Shown here piece by piece: positions 14,401 through 29,400 of a stretch of DNA of 64,000 nt. A program made the position numbers and the translations under genes. The notes under the pieces were generated by a model. That model saw nothing but the letters and a program-made list of their open reading frames with translations, was not told the DNA's origin and ran no database searches. Within the stretch, counting starts at the first letter, position 1; every line of letters begins with the position of its first letter. The DNA is from Balanoglossus misakiensis (taxonomy: Eukaryota; Hemichordata). The DNA is taken from contig CM082586.2 of NCBI GenBank assembly GCA_040954595.2, positions 3,038,001 through 3,102,000 on the forward strand. The letters run 5' to 3'.

Positions 14401-17400
14401 TGGGGACCTTGCTTTGGCGACTTTTTCAACTCCTCTGCACGAGTTATTTTGATAAATGACAGGTGATGAACCTTCCCCCCTTTCCCGCAATGCGTGGGTC
14501 CACCTATGCCAACGATAATAACAGGGTCAGACCACTGTCTGGTTTAAAGGGGTCGTCAGCCTACCCATACAATCACATCAGTCTTGGCAGACACCAAGTA
14601 TTATTAACATTACACTGAAATAATACACCTGAGTTCCAAGATAGAAAATCGGGTAAATTCCTGAAACGCCACTAGTTTTATCGTGTTGCAAGCGAGCTCT
14701 CACGGCAATCACTGCGATCATCACCACAAGTTTCCGCGGTATAACATCCATCCGCATCCCACAAACAAGAATTAAATTACCGGCCAAACCAACTGCATCA
14801 AATATGATTACCCAGACTGGTAGAGTCATCACAAGACACCATTCAGCAACATGCACACTTTGTGCATCCCGAAACAACCAACCTTTCATGCACTGATACA
14901 CCGAAGAATTCTACCCTGGAACCATAATACAATAGAAGCTCATCGTAGTGTCTTTTGAGTATTTAAGCGGACAATGGACATAATAAAATCGCGACACATA
15001 TCTCAGGCGGAACAACCGACAGTATCACTTTGGAAATTAATTGTGCAGTTTGGAAGACAATTCCCTCTGGTCTAAAAATATCCCATCTGTTTGTGTTTCG
15101 ACTTTATGGTTTTGTCGACTGTTTTTCTTAATCCTGGCTCACTCAAGTCTCAAGTCAATTCATGGTTAAAGAACATATTATGTCACGCAAAAGCAGCATA
15201 AAATTTCACTTTTTAGACACAATGGGGATTTCTGCCATTGTAGTTTCTATTGTTCAGACGAACAAACCTCTTCCAATATGAACTGCCTGGTCGAACACAC
15301 ACCACTTTCTGAAGGCGGCCATCTTGAAATTTTCAAGATGGCCGCCTTCAAGTCTTGGACGCACTAATAAACTTGACAGATCTAAGTCAGACTTCGCCGA
15401 CTAGTCTTGCAAACAGCAATCTAGCAGGACATGAATCAATAATCTCAAATAAATGCTGACATTTAATTCAATCCATACATCCTAAACCGAGCAATTCATC
15501 ACCACATTAGAGAGTGAGCCAGTCTGTAACACTGCAACAGACTACTGTCTCTGAAACACCACTTCTGTCTGCAAACACAATTGCCACGGGTCTCCTGAGG
15601 ATTTTGCTTCAAGCGCTGAAATGTGTCTCTCTAAATGCCAAACGGGGAAGAAAAGAAACAACTTGATTGAGCCAATTAAGACCTGTTTACACTCTGTTCA
15701 TATCAATACAATGCTGCAGTGGGCAAGCAACTTCCGGGTAACATACCCAGACATCATAAAAAAGAGACATGTAAACTCAAATAATGATAGATAGTGCTGA
15801 TGAAGAATAATCAGATCTCCGATAATGAGCTGATGAATTTTACAAGGAAAATGCATTTTACACTTATCGGACATTCCACAAGAATCACACGGGAGACGAA
15901 ATAAAACAAATTAAATATTGATGTTGCTATGTTGTAAATTTTGATGAAGACAGCTGATGAATTACGTGTACTGATATCAAAAGCTGTTTGGGTGGAGTGG
16001 AATGTAACTAGAAATTGAAACTATAAGTAGTGAATTATTTATTAACTGGGCTGAACGAAGAGAAAGCTTCAAGTATGTGTATACAAAGCCACTCCCTGAC
16101 TCTAAAGCCGTTATTTTACCTGGAAACACATTGATATGCATGTATACACAAGCGTGCCATACATCTAACTTGTCCCCAGACGGTCGTTTGTTAGATGCAA
16201 ATCTCTCTTCGTAGTGCTGTGAAGAAGTGACTATTTCCTTGGGCTGCGTTTGTGTGTCTGTGCGTTTCACTAAAATAAGGGAAGATACAGCCAGTTTTAT
16301 CAGCACTGGCATCTCACTTTCGAAGTCACACTTTCCGGGAACTACCTTTTTTCCGGGAAATCACCTCTGTATGCTTGAATCACAATGACTTGGCTGTTTC
16401 ATCAGCTTCTGTCTGTCGGAATTATACTTTGACATGCAGACAAGCTACAGGAAGGTATTCAGGTCAACTAGAGGATATAATTGAAGTGAGATTGACAGTG
16501 ACACATTGGCAGGGGTGGTGTTGAGTCTACAAATAGGGAAATAGGGTACATGCTTTCACAGTTCATGAAAATTTCCAATCAAAGACACGACTGGTTAGGG
16601 CATCAGGAGAAAGGGCAACATGCCTTTAAAAACCCATATATTGCAGAATTTTGTTAAAAACATCATCCATCTAGAGAGACAGTCATCTCCAGACAGAGAG
16701 AAACTACGTTATAAATCATAACTGCATCTGGACGTAAAATCAGATCAGCGTCTTTGCAGAACGTGTAGCTAGACAGACACTCACTCAGCCATGGCCTGCC
16801 TACATGAGAGGCCAAGGAGAACCAACAGGAGACGAACATCCTGCCACTTCATAAAGAGGGCCGAACTGTGTCTAGATTACTTCTGGGAGAAACGTCACTA
16901 CCGGCGGACGCAACTGATCCGATGTGATACGCCTTATAGCAGTGGAGAAAGTTGCATTGAGATCATGTAAAAATTCTACTGCGTGATGCCGAACACTCAT
17001 ACTTTATTTCGCTTTATCGCCATACTTCACAGACTGAGGAAACTGACTATAAGTATAAACCAGCCCCACTTAAAAGTTGAGCTGAAAATACCAGCGGAAG
17101 AAATTTTTCACCACTGCCATAGGCCAGTGGATTTCAAACCACAATCAAACCGTACGGTACATAGTCTGCAAACCAGCTCAGTGTAGAGAAAATAACTAGC
17201 TCATCCACTCTTTAGATTACACACACACACTGCAAGACAGCTGTAATAACTGCGACCCGACTGCAGATCAGAACGCAATCCACAGGCACCTCAGCACGCC
17301 AGGTCTACAGCCTCCCAGGGGAACACACATTCCCCCATAAATGACCTGAAAGAGGTCACACTTGCCACGCCCGACCCGACTGGCCTTCTTGCGAAATCAT

Positions 17401-20400
17401 AACTGGGTCATCATCACCAATAGAATCAGCAAACGTTTTAAAAGGCATCTCTCAGTACCCCCAGTCTTATCTTAAATACAGGGACGCACCGGGACTGTTG
17501 TAAAATGTCAATTTCCTCCCAAGTCAGTTGCCAGGAATGATTGCACAGTATTGAGCATTTGCAAGATTTCACATGATAGCAGAACTTAGAGGTTAAAGAC
17601 TTGTACACAAGGTTTTATCTGAATTCATAGATTTTCACATGTTGTCCGAGATGTTAGTCAAAGGAGCATAGGAAACCACGTTTCTGACAAATGGCCCATT
17701 TTCTTGAGTAAAGTTAAAGTTCGAAAAATCCAGGTTAGAGTCACCTAAGCAGAAATAACGAGTTCTGTCTAGATATGAAAAGAAAACACTTGAGGACACA
17801 GACATCACATCAGGGTTAATTGAAATCTGCACCTGCTTATGTCGTCGGTCCACCATGCCTTGGTAATTCAGTGTCGGTTGCAACCGACACAGTGGGGCAC
17901 AGTCTCCCACAGAAGCCGAGGCTGACCTCTACATTGAGGTCAAGCGGACATCAGCTGGAAACCGCGCCATTACTGGCAGTTTGAGAGTTTTTATAGAAGT
18001 ACGGAGAGTTGACTGTACTTTTTTTACTTAAAGGATTTATGTACATGTATGCTCTATTGTGAACTGCACAGGTACGACATAGTGCTTCGAATCTGAACAC
18101 ATTCTGGACGAGTTCAGACCGAGTTCACATGCGGCAGTCTGCTGCCCTTTTCCAGTTTTGTTTCATCCTATCTTTGCCACAATTTGTCCATACATAGGTC
18201 TGTTTTCAGCAAATATATTTCAGCATGAAGCATTTATACAAGTGAAATCAGGTTTCTACTGCGTGTGAGAAAAATCAATCCGTTCCAATCACAGAATTGA
18301 CGTCCTTCGCAATCACAGTACGGACATAAATTCTCACACAACCTACACCCCGACCAGTAGACCAATTTCTTTCCCACATCACACCAGTCATCTGGCACAG
18401 CATAAATTTCCCAGAATCAAGAGGGACCGGCCGGTGTCATTATTCCTGTTGATGGCCCATAAAAATAATCATTCTTGGCGTAATTTGTGAGTTTACAGCA
18501 TGCTAATTTAAACCGATGGCAGGCAGTAACTTTTCCGCCATTTGCCTCGAGGATAGTATCAACATCCTCTTTCCCATCCTCCAAGTGTTTCAAATACACA
18601 TCAATTTACACAGTCAACCAGGCAAGTATTATTTTTCAAGCACCCTGATCTCCCCATCATAATTCATCATTCAACCCACTTATTCATCTGACTCCACGCT
18701 TCAAACTTTATCACCGGATTCCAAAATATACAAGCAGCCTGGCCTTCAGGAGGACCACGCTCAAGCCCAATAAATTGGGCTACTTTTCGCCCAGACATAA
18801 CAAAGATAAACAAGTCAGACCTACACATCGTAAATACACGTCAGCAAGAAACCTGGAAAACAAGTATTTTTACCCGTACATTTTGCATGCACGGAACTGT
18901 CGACTGAGCAGGACGCAGAAGTTCAGTGAACTTTGCAAATTTCTGTTTGGTACTAAGTAGTAAACAGAAGGATGCCGATAAATGGAGGTGCACTCACAAC
19001 AAATGCGTCTCCCCAGTTTCAACAGAAAGCCCCTCCATTGAAACTCAGTGATCTGACACAATTACCACTCTTTTGTTGGGTGCAATGACACTAGAAAATC
19101 GCGACGTGAATCCACGATAAGGGACGCCCGAGACAGGCCAGCAATTCATACTGAGAGAGAGAGGAGAGTGCCAGGTTAGCTGAGCAGACCCTGGAGCTAC
19201 ATGTAGTACTGTCTCTCTCTCTCTCCAAACATCATGCACAACTTGCGTCATCAGTGTCAACTATCTGCCATGGCCTCACGCCTGGTCTGGTTTGCTGTTT
19301 TCATTTCATTTCGCAGCTCAGTTAAAATGACATCAAATCGTTATCCCCCTTTGCGTCTGCCCGACTGGTCCCTGGATGGGGGCTTGAAAATGCCTCTACC
19401 ACGATTGCCTATACAGTAAAACATGTCTAAACCGAACACCAAAGAGACTGAAGAAACTGCTCGGATTACAGAAGTATCCGGTTTAAAGAGGTTTCCCAAC
19501 AGAAGAGGTGTTCAGTATAGACAGGCTTCCAGATTAGACATGGTTCACTTTAGACAGGTTTTACTATACTGGATGAGCCATAGGCTTCCAGATTAGACAT
19601 GGTTCACTTTAGACAGGCTTTACTATACTGGATGAGCCATCAACAAAAATGATCCCGATTATCTCTTGACGTTTAAGAATGACAGTTGCCACGGTACTGG
19701 GTCCATCATCCTCCTGCTTGCTTCACGTCCCCGGCAACCAAGGTCTCACAAACCCTGACCATAAAAAAGTTTACGGACCCACTAACCTTGACAGCCACAA
19801 TCAGCCTGAAACCTTGCCAGGTCCTTGACCAATCAACTGTGACCTTGCAAGCTTATTGACCAATCAGATGCGAGAAGACATATCGTACGTCCGGCTGAGG
19901 AACACTACCTTCAGGTGTGCTCTGTGCACACAATGGCGGTATTATAAATACCGCCTGACTGCAATATTTCACAATCGCGGGCACAAGGTCCCTTTTCAGA
20001 TAGTCTGTGTTTTAAGACCTCCACCACATTATTCCAGACTCAACCTGCCTCCAGGTGATCCACTGGCACAAAACCTGATGCGCCCTAGTTCCTTTCAACA
20101 AGACAATACAGTCAGTCTATTTTATGATTGCCTGTGCAATAACAACACTCAGTTTGGACAACTTGGACAAGATAAAATACACAGACATATATCAGGTCCA
20201 GGCAGGTCTATTATTGGATCGCGCCAAATCGGAATATCGTCCCACAACTATTGTTTGAAACAGTGGTCAATTTACGACTCGAAGACACTTTGCCGCACCA
20301 TCTGATATTATGCATGACTGAAAAAGACTCTGTCATATTTGTAAGGGGAAGTATTTACTCCTTGGAAACTCCAAGCAAAGACTGCGTATATCACACAATG

Positions 20401-23400
20401 ATATATTATGTTACGTGTATGTGAAATCCTAGCTGATCTGCAAATCTTATATGATATGAAAAATGATCACCAAAGTTACAGTTCAGGCTTCTCTCTTCCA
20501 TCATACACAAACACTGCGACACCTCACAGACACTGGGTTTTTAAAAAGCCCTGAAACCTGGGGCAATCCTTGTTTACAGGCATGGGTACTAAACACCAAA
20601 CCAATCAACATGTTTATTTTTTTGTCTAGTTTATGATATACCTCTGTTTGTTTATTCCATTATTTACCCACTTCAGTTTTTATGACACTTTCACCAACAA
20701 CAAACAATGCATTTTATTGACTGCTGTGTCTTTGGAGCTGTAGGCAAAAGAGTAAATACATAACATTCCACTCAACCCAATATCAGAATATGAAACCGTC
20801 CTGTGGGATAGATCTAGATGTGGCCAAAGGTAATAGTGATATACTACGGGCGATCTTGAAAATAAGAATGACAATTGCTGTGGTGGGCTGAGTGCGCCCT
20901 GGTCAAGAGTTTGATGTTTATCCTGCATAGTGGCTCTCTCCTCAACAGATTTGCTGAAACTGAACCCGTCTGTTCCTGTGTACTGTCTGCCAGGGGCATT
21001 TACAAGGGCTCTTAACCAACAATGGGGTTTAGTGTTACTTGAAAACTGACCACAGCCAAAATGACGGGGAGTGAGGGGGGGGGGGGGGACTTAAATGCTT
21101 GGTGTGTATCTGTAATGAATTGGCGGGGACCCAGACAGCAAATGGACTTCAAAGAGAGGGTTGATTTCAAAAAGCTTACAGAAGGGATAGAATTAAACAG
21201 ACACGTCTTTTCACTGCATTTCTCGTTCAACAGTTCATTTTTTTTTCCGTGACAAAGCGGAGGTAAAAAGCGATAGGCGACAGACTATTATACGGCAGTC
21301 AGTCAGGTGAAATAAACACAAACACAGCCTGCTTTGGTCCGAAATTGAAAACTGATCGCGCCAACACAGTGACTGACTGTTACAAGTAAACAATGAAGCG
21401 CCCAAGTCAATGTACGCAGGTCACTCCCAACGACCTGGCTTCCTGTCCCCACAACAAACGTCATAGTTATCGCACTCCCGGTCAAATTAGCCGCACCTGA
21501 AGCATCACTAAAAAGACTGCCGATCTGATATCAAAAGTCCAACCTCTGATAACTTTTAAACTCTGTGCAGTTGTAAATTTATCACCTATTGAGCCACGAA
21601 CTGACATTTTTGTTTATGTCCAGACAATCTTTCAGACTTTCAGCCAGCTCTTGAATGAGCTTGCAACAGCGGAAAATTCTGCTTTATAACCATTTGCTTT
21701 GCACGACTAAAACATCGTCGTACAAACACATTCTTACGTCACCACATAAATAAATACATGTGGCTTAATCTAGAAATACCAATCCAAAAATAGAAATCAC
21801 ACAAAATGTCTAGAGAACCAGGCGATAGTCACACACCAATAATCTTCTCGGCCAGTTAAAGAAAATTGCGATGTTATTCTCATAACTGCCCACGACAAAT
21901 GTATGGATTTATTGCTGAAATAGAATTCCCTCACACACAGAGAAACCTCGCTGGCCCATTGCAAGAAAACTGAGACAGGCATAAACACCAGTGACATTTC
22001 AGCCAGTAAAACCAAACCTTTCCACGGCTCACATATATGTATTCATAACAGCGTCAGGTTTCTCTGTAATGCCATTGGATTATTAGTAACTGACTCGCAA
22101 GGTTCAAGAGAGATGGCTGTTTGGATAACAATCGATAGACACCTGTTAATTTTCGAAACATCCAAACTCCAAGCAAAGGATTATCCATACTCTTCACATC
22201 AAAGGAATCAAGAGGGAAACATTGAGTGATTATATCTGTAATTGATCTCGTTAACGCAGTGTTTTCAAACACAGGGGCAGTTGTCGGTCTGTTTTGTAGG
22301 TAGTTCAAATCTGATTTTCCGACAGATTGTGGCATTCTTGGACAGAAATGTACCAGTTGGACAGGAATGTGCCGTCGTCACACCAAGAACCGATACTGAG
22401 GTCTACAGCGGGTGCATTTTTCGCACAGTTATCAGATGCCTGGGTACCCAAAAATGCAAACATGTTACCTTCCTACAGAAGGGTGACCAAGCCCTGATTT
22501 AATTTGAGTACTAACACATTCGTACCTGCGTGCGTTGGTTTTAGTTTTGACGAAGCATCTTTTCAGAGAACAGCATCTGAAAAGTTTGAGGATGACACTC
22601 ACAAAATGTCCACCTCATCCTGAAATGATGCATTCTGGGACAACAACCAACTGGTTGCTGAACCCGGGTACAGTTCAGGCGCTGGTCAGATAACCACCAG
22701 AGTTTCGATCCAGTAAGAGGTGAACACAAAATCTCACCCACGCAACCATCAGCATGATAATTATTATTTTACACCAATGCATACAGCACACCCGACTACC
22801 ACATGTCAGAAATGCCTAGCATTCTGCCGGCCCTCCCAACAATGGCACGAGAAATAAAACTACTTGGGTGCATGTATAGAAATAGCATAGACTCCGGCAA
22901 AATCCTTCAAACAAGCCTCTATCAGGAATTAAACGCTTCTTTAGAAACAAAACCCCAACTGAAATCTCTTTCAGTGGCGGCAATCAACTTTTTAATTTGG
23001 AGAATTGTCGGTAAATTATTGCCTTGTAATCCCTGCTTTGCTAGCATACTCGCCGGTCCAAAGAAACGCACAGAAAAAATCGAAAAGCGAAAGAGATCAC
23101 TTGGATTAGTGTAAATACACGGGTCTTATTTTGTAAGCTTGGCATAATCTCAGCATATCAGGCCAGGATTAAAGTCTTTCGGCCACAGTAGCTCCATCAT
23201 GAGACTGACATGGAAACGAAAGTATAGGAATTTCAACACAAACACCTGACATTTTTTTAAAAATCAAAAGCCACATGACTCCCAGGAATATTAAGATGTC
23301 TGCATAGATTGCACGCAATTACTGAAGGGCAATAGGGTTATTTGTGTCTGTAAAATCAGCTCTAAATTAATCTCGTTGCTAGATTAAAACTGGACAAAGT

Positions 23401-26400
23401 CGTCAATGTGTTGAGATTGGGGGAAAAATGTTAGGAAGTCTAGTGCCTAGTATTACCACACCTTGCAAATCAACTGTGCTAAAACGTAGCACTAGGCAAC
23501 TACAGTAGACTACATGTTTGGAGATCTACATGAACAGATCTCTCCTATATGCTCAAATCCTATGCTAAACCCCACACACGACATGAAATCTACAGAGTCA
23601 TTCACACCAAGAGGGCCACACTTTTGACGACAAGAGGGATTATTTCCAAACTTCTGATGCAAAGCAACTGTGGAATCTTTGACACGGCCAGATTTCACAA
23701 TCTTAGTGTTTTGACTGATCCGTACACTATACAGACCATATAGGAATTTGACATGCCATTTGCATACATGTATATGTTCATCTGCCAACTGCTGTTTTTG
23801 ACACGAAACAAGCATTTTAGACGAAGGCTTTGAGACAGACCATCTATACATCTTAAATATCTTCGCTGAAGAAATTCCTGACAGGATTTTGATACAACAC
23901 TGCAACGATTGGTTTGATAAATTTGAAAGCAAGTCTAAAAGCCCTGGGCACCATTTAAGTTTTTCTGATTGACCCTCCTTTACACCCACCCCTCTTGAAG
24001 AGTCTTCTGGTCGAAACACCCTATTCAAAACAACAGATCAAACCATACTGGAGCAGAGTGTAAGGTGGCGTCGTCAGCCAGAGCAGGTGCAATTCCGGTG
24101 TTCACGCCTGGACCGCGGTGTGGAATTCCACACTATTCCCACTGCGAGTTCCAAGGTGTCAAAAAACTACTGTGCAACTCAGGGGTCAGGTACGCCGGGG
24201 CTGAAAACTGACCGTATTTCAGAGTTGTTGTTACACACTGGGGGATACTTTTACAGCAACACTGGCAAAGCAATAGAAACGCCGTGAAATTGTTATATAT
24301 ATACGGAAGGGTAAGGCCGGGTCTCGGCTTTCGCCTCTGGGCAAAGACTTGATCCGGCATGAACTTCAGTCTGCAAGTGTGAACACCTTCCCATCACTTG
24401 CATACTGCAATCAGCACAAAACGTCACACGCGTGCTTCTGTGTGCATGTATGCATGCACTCACAAGCATGTCATTCAAATGGGCCAAGCCTTCTAATACG
24501 TGACCTTGGAAGTGTCACAATGACCTTAAATGACCTTTTGACATAGCTTTCCGGGGTGTGGAGACAATCACTGCCTAGCCTTCCACTCAGATAGTTTACA
24601 TATTGACTCCAAAAAAACACGATCACACTTGAAAGTTATCTAAGGCGATTGAATATCATATACAATGTACACGTACTAATAGACAGCTCGTTTTCAGACA
24701 GAAACCAAAAACTACAAACAACTTGGGAAGATTACTTGAGAATGTGGAAAAACAGCATGAACTTTCATATCCTGTGACCCTTTCCATTGGAAATATTTAG
24801 GCCACTGCAATAAAAGGACAAAGTCGCTGTAAACTACTGACATTATTTTAGTCATTTTCTTTTGATAGGCTATTTATGGTGTTCTGTTCACTGAAACATT
24901 CCCAATGACATGCTATCATAACTCAAACAATCATTACATGTGAATTCTGCCATCATCCATTTTGTGGTCAGTACCAAAAAATATTTTGTAGACGCATTCC
25001 TTCATAACGCAAATGGACAGGGGGTGTTGGTAGACCTCACCTGTGTTGAGGAAAATGAGTTGACATGTGCATCACTTCTCAGTTGGAGAGTCACAACAGG
25101 GGTGTGCATTTCACGTAAATTTCATGTCTATTTCATTGCTGGAATCTGGAAAGACCTCATCTATATCGCTCTTTCTCTGTATGGGACCTGTTCCATTGGA
25201 TATTTTTTTTTCTGGAATCCGGTGATTATTTTCAAACTTTCGCTTATGTTTGTGTAACCTCAGCGAAGGCATTTCCATGCAGCTGGATTCCAGGCATAAT
25301 TTTTCTTTAACAAAGACGGTATAAATTACACACAAGACAACCCAAGGTTCCTTTTTGGATGTAAAACTTTAAAAGCAGTGAGAACCCTTGGGGACCTGAC
25401 AGACGGGTTGGAATTTCATACACATACTACATCTTGTACTATACACTGTTTTTTCAAAAAGAGAAAAAAAAATCTATTACAACCACACTGTGAACCGAGC
25501 AATGCATACGCATACATGTACAACTGTATACATGTACTTGAACTAAAACTATGTCTGCAACTGTAGTGTTAAGTTACAAAAGCCTTCGAAGTGGTCTCTA
25601 TTCTACCATGGCACTGTGAAAACATTGAAATATTTCCGATCAACGATATCCCCCTGAGTTCAGAGCCACAGACAAACAGATGAGAGTTTGTCAAGTCTCT
25701 AAGGTCAATTTCACCAAGGACTTACAGGTAACCCGAGAAAACGCCAGAAACATTACACCTGGGATTGACACAGCTGACATCATGGGGTTTTGACCGTGGC
25801 CACGACGCATTCCATTCTCTCGTTGCCTTGTTGTCGGAAAGGTGATCCCTGGAAACGATCCTGATCCGGCGGGGGTGGTTGAAGTCTTCCGACATGATGT
25901 CACTCCAGTGACGTCAATGCCGGAATACCTGGCACTTGGCGTTTGAAGTTCAAGTTGACTCCATGAATGATTTGTGAAAATGACACTTGAGTTGAAAACA
26001 CTGTAACACAGGCAATATCTGTAGTAACCAGTGGATACAAAAACACATGCGTCACAAAAAATCTATAAAAATGAATGGTTATAGGAATTCTGTAGACAAA
26101 AGCTCTAGAATCCAAATGATTTTTTTCAAGATTTTTACTAGCGACTCGACCAACATATAAAGAGCCTCTGTGTATGTCTGTAACGCCCTAGGCTAAACAT
26201 CCACAATCTCCATTGTTAAGGAAAGATTAATTCCGGAATGCCTTTTCCGTTAACATTGCAAAGTCATCTCACTGGAACAGCTATCAAACTTTTTAATTGA
26301 AATACATGTGTTTGACACTTCAGTTTTGGAATGTCTCGTGGAAGAGTTTCAATCTCCTCCAGAAGTGATCTAAAGCAGCTTGTCGGGACAAATTGAAAAT

Positions 26401-29400
26401 CCATTTCGAAACCCTAGCCGGCTGTTTTTTATCCTGTATACATCCATTCAAATTGTACCACACTGACCCTGTCCCCCGAGAAAAATATATTCCCCATAAA
26501 TCACACCCGTTTGCCTTGGAGTGGTGCAGCCCGGCCAATAGAAGTCTATAAATCCATTCTTTATTGATGGGGGTGAGTGGCTATCAATGAAGGGGGGTCA
26601 AGGCTCAAATCGTTACTAGTGACTTCTTTCTTCTTGATGGTTCGTCTCTTTCTTTTTTGTCGGTGCAAACACTTTCACGTTTCAGCATTCTTGTGCATTT
26701 TTGTGGGCAACACCGCGTCAGTGTTATGTGTTCAAGTTTGTTGCCCTCCGGAGCGGCTCGATGCCCAGGAATCCGCAAGGAGATTTCAAAATCTGGGAAT
26801 GCTTTATTCCCACAGTGACATCACAAGTCACATCAATGATTATTAAACATCAAATCCGGGTCAATCCCTAACAATGGACCCTCCTTACATTGACAATATC
26901 ATCAGTTTTACTATCTTCACAGAATGGTCTTTTCATTGCAAGACTGCAGACATTACTAGATAATTAAGCATAGAAGCGATCGAGCTGTGTCCACGGTAAC
27001 CCTGCTGACAACTTCCGACACCAGCATGTCAGATGTCAGGGCTGGACACAATGCCAAAATACCGGTAGGCGTATGCCATCTTCTGTGCCAGGCGAAGATG
27101 GGCTGTAACAAGGCAATGCATGAAACCTCCCACTTACGGTTAGACACTGTTGCTCTAGACTCAGTGATGATGAGAAAATGTTGATCATCAGTCAACTGAA
27201 CTGTAGCACGCTTGCCTGCTTGCGCCATGATTTGAATTATGTGACAATGGCTTCTACAGAAGGTACCAGTACACTAACCAAAGTGGCAGCCCTACAATTG
27301 AAAGTCCCTTCAATGAAAAGCAGATGGTCAGTTGCAGCTCCATCATTGAACCCCCCAAATTCACAGACCTTAACAAGAGACCCACTTACAGCTCAATGTC
27401 CTAATTACCCCCACGACATGCAATATTCGGGGAAAGGTCCATTGCACACACAAGCCCCCCCCCCCCTCCCTTTTAGCAGCTGTGAATTCATCTCTTGCAC
27501 TGCATATAAAACCGCGCAGAATGAAGTCAATAAACTGACTTCCTTACAACTTTAACTACCTCTGCAACATACACGACTTGGCTTTCAAAGTTGATGGACC
27601 ACGGTACATGAACAAGTGATGGACATATAAATTTAAACAGCTGTGAGGAAATCAAAACGCGTGTTGTCGGTTCCACATGACTTGCCCGGCGCTCTCCATC
27701 CTATTTTACAGTGGTACAGCCCCAGCCTGGCCAGAGTTATCAGTAGGGACATACCAAAGTTCGGAGGGGACGGGGGTGACTGAACAAACATTTAGGTAAT
27801 TTTATCAAGATGAGACATAGGGGCTGTATCTACTGATATGAACCCCCCACTTAGGTGGCCTTTTTCTGTTGGCCTTCTTGTAGATTTTATATCCCTACAA
27901 CACCCAAACCAGCAGAACACAGCACTGGTTCTAAACAAATCATCTCAAACTTTACAAAGAATATGAAACAGTACACTTGTTCATCCCGCATCAAAAGAAC
28001 ATTTACAACTCAATGTGCTGTATGTGCAACCTGGGCTCGGCTTTCAAGGGGGATTTTCACGAACAATAGGAAAAGATTATCATGATAATGTGATTATCCA
28101 GTACTCTCTTAAACATCTACATATTACAGTGCACCTATTGTCTTGTGCTTGGAGTTCACAGTTTCAGTGCCTTGCTCCACGAAGATTCCAGTAATAGTAC
28201 AGATGTCTGATTTCAAAAATAGACATAGCAGGTTTCTCCATCCCTAATCCATTCACCATATTGCATGTGGCAATCAACCGACAGTTTCTAAACCACACAA
28301 TCAGATGGGATGTATAATAACAAACACATCGGAATCTTACCATTTCCCCCCTTTATTTAAAGAGATGATGAAGTCAGCGGGTACTTTTATCATCTGCGGG
28401 TACTTTTATCATCTGCGTGCTGTGAAACGGGAAAATCACATAAAATCTCCTATTATAAACAGACCGAGACTGCCAACATAACTGAATTTTGTTTATTATC
28501 ATTTGCCACTGGTTACACCACAAACCTGTTTGCACCTTGCTGCTTTGTTGTTTTTCCACAGAACAACACAATCGCAAAACAGGAAGTAATCTATCACACA
28601 TCTCACATGTAACCAAACTGACCCCCCAGCACCAGGGACTTGATTGACACGATTCAAACTGTTCATTGGTTTCTTTGCTTAAACACACTCTTCTTCCTGT
28701 ACTTAAATTTTAACTGCACTCTCAACCACTTGTACTGCTCACTGCAGAGCTCATTAAAAACCTGACACACCAGTTTTCAAAAGGAACTCACAGGAAACTT
28801 TGAAAACCCATAAATTGTCACTTGGACATCTCATGTTGGTACGGGGGCAGGGGACTTTTGACCAAACCTGACCCGTCCTGCATCCTCCCGTCACCCTGAT
28901 TTTCCTGTAAGTGGGACAGATCTCCGCCATAAAATCAAATCATGAAAACCGCATAACCATGGTTGTAAAACAGGGCATATTACTCACATGGCCCGTAGTC
29001 GCCGATAAAAAGGAACTGTTGATTTCAGTGATGACTTTATCCCTCAATATATTTATCTTAAAGACCATGTTATCCAATTCAGTTCTCATTTCGGTTAAAA
29101 CAATGTATTTCCTTTTTCTACATGGAACTTTTGTTCCCCTCCCCCAACATGGAAGGATGAAATCAGTAGTCATGGAAACCACTCAATTATTGTAATATCC
29201 TGTTTATGCGCAAATGAACAATGAAGACTAATTCTGAGAGATTACCGATTAAGCTCATTCAAAACAGACCGTTAGATGGAGCGGAATGAGAAATTCAAAC
29301 CACGGCCAAAAATTGCTCCAAAATTAAAACCCACTTTCCTTTCATTTTAAAACGTTCTTCTCATTTCCATAATGACCTACAAGACCATAAAACAGAAATC

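Noticed and set aside
14578-14901. Hydrophobic minus-strand frame resembling a GPCR first transmembrane segment (GLAGNLILV)
   Set aside because: The following segments lack the second-helix motif and any later GPCR landmark; a chance hydrophobic frame is more likely.
23510-24028. Minus-strand frame of 172 codons in EXT1 intron 1
   Set aside because: No recognisable domain, no coherent splice context and no coding-like composition.
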